This document shows, piece after piece, positions 61,188 to 64,000 of a DNA stretch of 64,000 nucleotides (its first letter is position 1; each line of letters starts with the position of its first letter). The stretch comes from Buchnera aphidicola (Floraphis choui) (GTDB lineage Bacteria; Pseudomonadota; Gammaproteobacteria; Enterobacterales; Enterobacteriaceae). Made by a program: the position numbers and the translations under genes. The notes below the pieces were generated by a model that worked only from the letters and a program-made list of their open reading frames with translations, was not told the origin of the DNA and searched no databases. The stretch lies in the NCBI GenBank assembly GCA_039830045.1, contig CP140044.1:248001-312000 (forward strand), read 5' to 3'.

Positions 61188-62480
61188 ATGAATAAACTTG
61201 ATTTAACATTTGATCAACGTCACATTTGGCATCCTTATAGTTCGATAATCAATCCATTACCTTGTTATTTAATAAAATCAGCTAAAGGGATTTTTTTAAC
61301 TTTAGAAAATGGTCAACAATTAATCGATGGTATGTCTTCATGGTGGGCAGCTATTCATGGATACAATCATCCTAGATTAAATAATGCTTTAAAATCTCAA
61401 ATTAATCGAATGTCACACGTTATGTTTGGCGGTATAACACATTATCCAGCAATTTCATTATGTCGAAAACTTATAAAAATTACACCAAAAAACTTAAATT
61501 ATATTTTCCTTTCAGATTCAGGTTCTGTTTCAATTGAAGTTGCAATAAAAATGGTATTACAATATTGGGAGTCATTAGGTACAAAAAAAATTGTGTTTTT
61601 AACTATAAAAAATGGATATCATGGTGATACATTTTCTGCTATTTCTGTATGTGATCCTGATAGCTCTTTTCATAACTTATATAGTGGTTTTTTCCCAACT
61701 AATTTGTTTTCTAATTCCCCTAAATGTTCATTTTACAGTAAATGGAATGAACAAGATATATGTTCGTTTAATAATTTAATAGAAAAATATAAAAATACAA
61801 TTGCAGGTGTAATTTTAGAACCTATTGTACAAGGTGTTGGAGGAATGAAATTTTATCATCCAATGTTTTTAAAAAAAGTAAGATTACTATGTAATATATT
61901 TGATATACCATTGATTTTAGATGAAATTGCCACAGGATTTGGTAGAACCGGAAAGCTTTTTGCTTTTGAATATGCAAATATTGTTCCAGATATTCTTTGT
62001 ATTGGAAAAGCTATGACAGGAGGTACTATTACGTTATCAGCAACACTAACTACAAAGAAAATCGCAAAAATTATTAGTAATAATAAGACATCAAAATGTT
62101 TTATGCATGGTCCTACATTTATGGCAAACCCATTAGCATGTGCAGTAGCTAACGAAAATATAGCAATATTGCAAGAAAATAAATGGAAAACACAAGTAAA
62201 AAATATTGAAAAATGTTTTCGATTAAATTTATTACCTTTATTAAATCATCCTAAAGTAAAAGATGTACGTATTTTAGGAGCTATTGGGGTTGTAGAATGT
62301 ATATTTGTTATAAATGTTGCTAATATACAAAGATTTTTTGTAAAAAATGGTGTTTGGATTAGACCATTTAATAAAATAATTTATCTTGTTCCTCCTTATA
62401 TTATTGATGAAAAATCTTTAAAAAAACTTATATATGTCATTTCTATTGCATTAGATTATAAACATTTTTTTATACAATAA
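61188..62480 (+). CDS. bioA: adenosylmethionine-8-amino-7-oxononanoate aminotransferase
   Basis: Transfers the amino group from SAM to give diaminopelargonate. The 430-residue class III aminotransferase has FDQRHIWHPYSS, DGMSSWWAAIHGYNHP, DSGSVSIEVAIKM, DEIATGFGRTG and the PLP lysine in CIGKAMTGG. I choose the ATG at 61188, which puts FDQRH at the same residue number as in E. coli; an in-frame ATG at 61176 is possible. Completes the five steps from malonyl-ACP priming to biotin except BioH. Confidence 0.96.
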   Translation: MNKLDLTFDQRHIWHPYSSIINPLPCYLIKSAKGIFLTLENGQQLIDGMSSWWAAIHGYNHPRLNNALKSQINRMSHVMFGGITHYPAISLCRKLIKITPKNLNYIFLSDSGSVSIEVAIKMVLQYWESLGTKKIVFLTIKNGYHGDTFSAISVCDPDSSFHNLYSGFFPTNLFSNSPKCSFYSKWNEQDICSFNNLIEKYKNTIAGVILEPIVQGVGGMKFYHPMFLKKVRLLCNIFDIPLILDEIATGFGRTGKLFAFEYANIVPDILCIGKAMTGGTITLSATLTTKKIAKIISNNKTSKCFMHGPTFMANPLACAVANENIAILQENKWKTQVKNIEKCFRLNLLPLLNHPKVKDVRILGAIGVVECIFVINVANIQRFFVKNGVWIRPFNKIIYLVPPYIIDEKSLKKLIYVISIALDYKHFFIQ

Positions 62481-62526
62481 AATCATATTCTATTTTTAAA
62501 AGCATGATGTAATGTTGTTATATTTA

Positions 62527-63522
62527 TTATATTTGGAAAATAGATATCCATACTGGTCTATTTCCGGTTGGATATCTGTTTTTAAATGTTAATAAACCTG
62601 TAATATTATTAAGACTATATATACTTATACTATTTGAAATTTCTCCAGCTACAATTAAATTTTGTCCTTTTTTATCAATATTAAATGCTCTTGGTTGCAA
62701 TTCTGTTTTAATAAATCTAATTACTTTTATATTATTAATATTTTGGTCATTTTTTAAAACAACAATATTATTACAACTTCTATTAGAAGCATATAAATAT
62801 TTTTCACATGGAGAAATATGGAGATCTGAAGACCATGAAGGTTGATCAAATTTATGCGGTGTAATATCAATATTCTTTAAAAATATTATTTTATTGCATA
62901 ATTGGTTAATATTCCATATGTTTAGAGTTCCGTTTAATTCATTAATATTGAACAAACGATCAACACTTTTTTGAAAAATCATATGTCTAGGTCCAGAATT
63001 ATTTTGTATTGATATAAATTTTTTATTACTTTCTAGAAGAACTCCTTCTTTAGTAAAATTATATAAATAGATTTTATCTGATTTAAGAGATGATACGAAT
63101 AAAGTTTGATTATTATAATGCATCAATGATGCATGACATCCTTTTATTCCATGTATAGTTTGTATTGAAGGTTGAGCAATTCCTAATGAATTTATTGGAA
63201 AAACATTAATACAATTGAAATGATAAGAACTGGAAAATAAATATTTTTCGGTTTTATCTATTTCCAAGTGATTGATACTACAGGACATGATAGAATATCC
63301 AATTTCTGTTAAAGTACCATTTGTTTCAATTTGATATGAATGAATACGAAATTTAGGACGTACTCCTACATATAATATTTTTTGTTTACTTGCAATAAGA
63401 ATAGGTTGAGGTTCACCATCAATTTTTAAAATTTGAATTAAATTTAAAGATGAATTTGAATTTAATTCCCAAACTTCAATCTGTTGACTATTTGCACTAG
63501 AAACATAGACTATTTGTTTCAT
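62527..63522 (-). CDS. pgl: 6-phosphogluconolactonase (Pgl, YbhE type)
   Basis: Hydrolyses 6-phosphogluconolactone in the oxidative pentose phosphate pathway. The 331-residue seven-bladed beta-propeller protein has the same length as E. coli Pgl and matches at VYVSSANSQQIEVWEL, GCHASLMHY, DRLFNINELNGTLNIW and HISPCEKYLYASNRS. It is convergent with bioA, matching the E. coli pgl-bioA neighbourhood with the intervening genes lost. Confidence 0.94.
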   Translation of the reverse strand: MKQIVYVSSANSQQIEVWELNSNSSLNLIQILKIDGEPQPILIASKQKILYVGVRPKFRIHSYQIETNGTLTEIGYSIMSCSINHLEIDKTEKYLFSSSYHFNCINVFPINSLGIAQPSIQTIHGIKGCHASLMHYNNQTLFVSSLKSDKIYLYNFTKEGVLLESNKKFISIQNNSGPRHMIFQKSVDRLFNINELNGTLNIWNINQLCNKIIFLKNIDITPHKFDQPSWSSDLHISPCEKYLYASNRSCNNIVVLKNDQNINNIKVIRFIKTELQPRAFNIDKKGQNLIVAGEISNSISIYSLNNITGLLTFKNRYPTGNRPVWISIFQI

Positions 63523-64000
63523 ATGTGATATTTATCCTTGATTTAAATAATAAAAACATGAATTTTTAAAAAATTAATTTAAATATTTAAATATTTAAAT
63601 TAAAAGATAAAGTAACGTTATAACATCAATCTATAGAAAATTTTAATATTAAATTAACAATTTTATTTAATAATATTTAAAATATTATGATATTATTTAT
63701 TTATTTTAGTGCAATATGTTTTAAATATCATTTAATTTTTTATACATTTTAAAAATGTTAGTTTCTTATATTGTTAATTTAATTATTAAATAATTAATTA
63801 AAATATATTACTTTAAATAATTTTAAAATATATTTTTATAAATATTATTTTAAAGTAGATATAATAGTTATAATTGCTTATTATGTATTCATGACATCTC
63901 ATTTTTTATAAAAAATTGATACATTATTAATTCAGAACGTTTTACTAAACATACTTTACATAAAATATTGTAATAGAATACAGCATATATTACTATTTGA
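63523..64000. other. A/T-rich spacer at the window end
   Basis: Nearly 480 bases upstream of pgl with no recognisable gene start, RNA gene or G+C-rich island. Short palindromes such as 63575-63600 (repeated AAATATTT) are expected from base composition. It presumably holds the promoter of pgl and the upstream region of the next gene. Confidence 0.55.

Noticed and set aside
63560..63610. Palindromic AAATATTT repeats near the window end
   Set aside because: Short A/T palindromes are expected at this base composition and show no wider pattern.

Overview
This window is a stretch of the reduced, very AT-rich chromosome of an insect endosymbiont of the Buchnera aphidicola type. Every protein I could read is closest in sequence and gene order to Escherichia coli and other Enterobacterales. 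Spacers are nearly pure A/T, E. coli gene blocks have shrunk to their core members, and the 16S rRNA gene has no 23S or 5S gene behind it. There are no phages, insertion sequences, CRISPR arrays or foreign-looking genes. The uninterrupted bioB-bioF-bioC-bioD operon, if not shared with the well-known aphid strains, hints at a gall-aphid (Eriosomatinae, Baizongia-like) lineage. That placement is an inference from memory.

Layout. (1) 1-8683, plus strand: rpsB (partial), tsf, pyrH, frr, dxr, uppS, fabZ, dnaE. (2) 8930-15937: proS, flhB-flhA and argS. (3) 16138-18107: the 16S transcription unit with a promoter, a boxA, an RNase III-type processing stem, rrs, tRNA-Ile(GAT) and tRNA-Ala(TGC). (4) 18111-23242: gloB, rnhA/dnaQ, tRNA-Asp, gpt, grpE, rnfH, smpB, tadA. 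(5) 23257-28057, minus strand: the lepA-lepB-rnc-era-acpS operon. (6) 28455-38272, plus strand: mnmA-hflD-purB, emtA, fabI, rnb, ychE, lipB, lipA. (7) 38283-48623: pyrF, ribA, cls, yciA-yciB-yciC and trpD-trpCF-trpB-trpA. (8) 48899-57426: an EamA transporter, sohB, suhB, rlmN, ispG, hisS, glyA. (9) 57511-63522: the complete bioBFCD operon, divergent bioA, and pgl.

How the genes work together. Information processing dominates (ribosome, tRNA charging and modification, replication, RNA decay). The metabolic genes fit a nutritional symbiont: tryptophan for the host, biotin, lipoate, isoprenoid precursors, and glycine/one-carbon units. FabZ, FabI and AcpS keep an acyl-carrier-protein pathway alive that can feed both LipB/LipA (lipoate) and BioC/BioF (biotin).

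Most notable observations. Three genes (emtA, lipA, lepB) are each broken by an identical defect: a run of exactly ten A in the coding strand near the start, with one extra A needed to join a conserved N-terminus to a conserved body. At least five other A10 runs lie in frame in mnmA (two), era, rlmN and bioC. This fits poly(A) slippage rescuing genes. SuhB aligns without gaps to the E. coli protein but has lost four acidic residues of the inositol monophosphatase metal site, which points to retention for its rRNA antitermination role. Further active-site changes are seen in RNase III (D114N), RNase HI (D134N), FlhB (NPVH in place of NPTH) and TrpD (KHCN in place of KHGN), and DnaE stops before its tau-binding tail.
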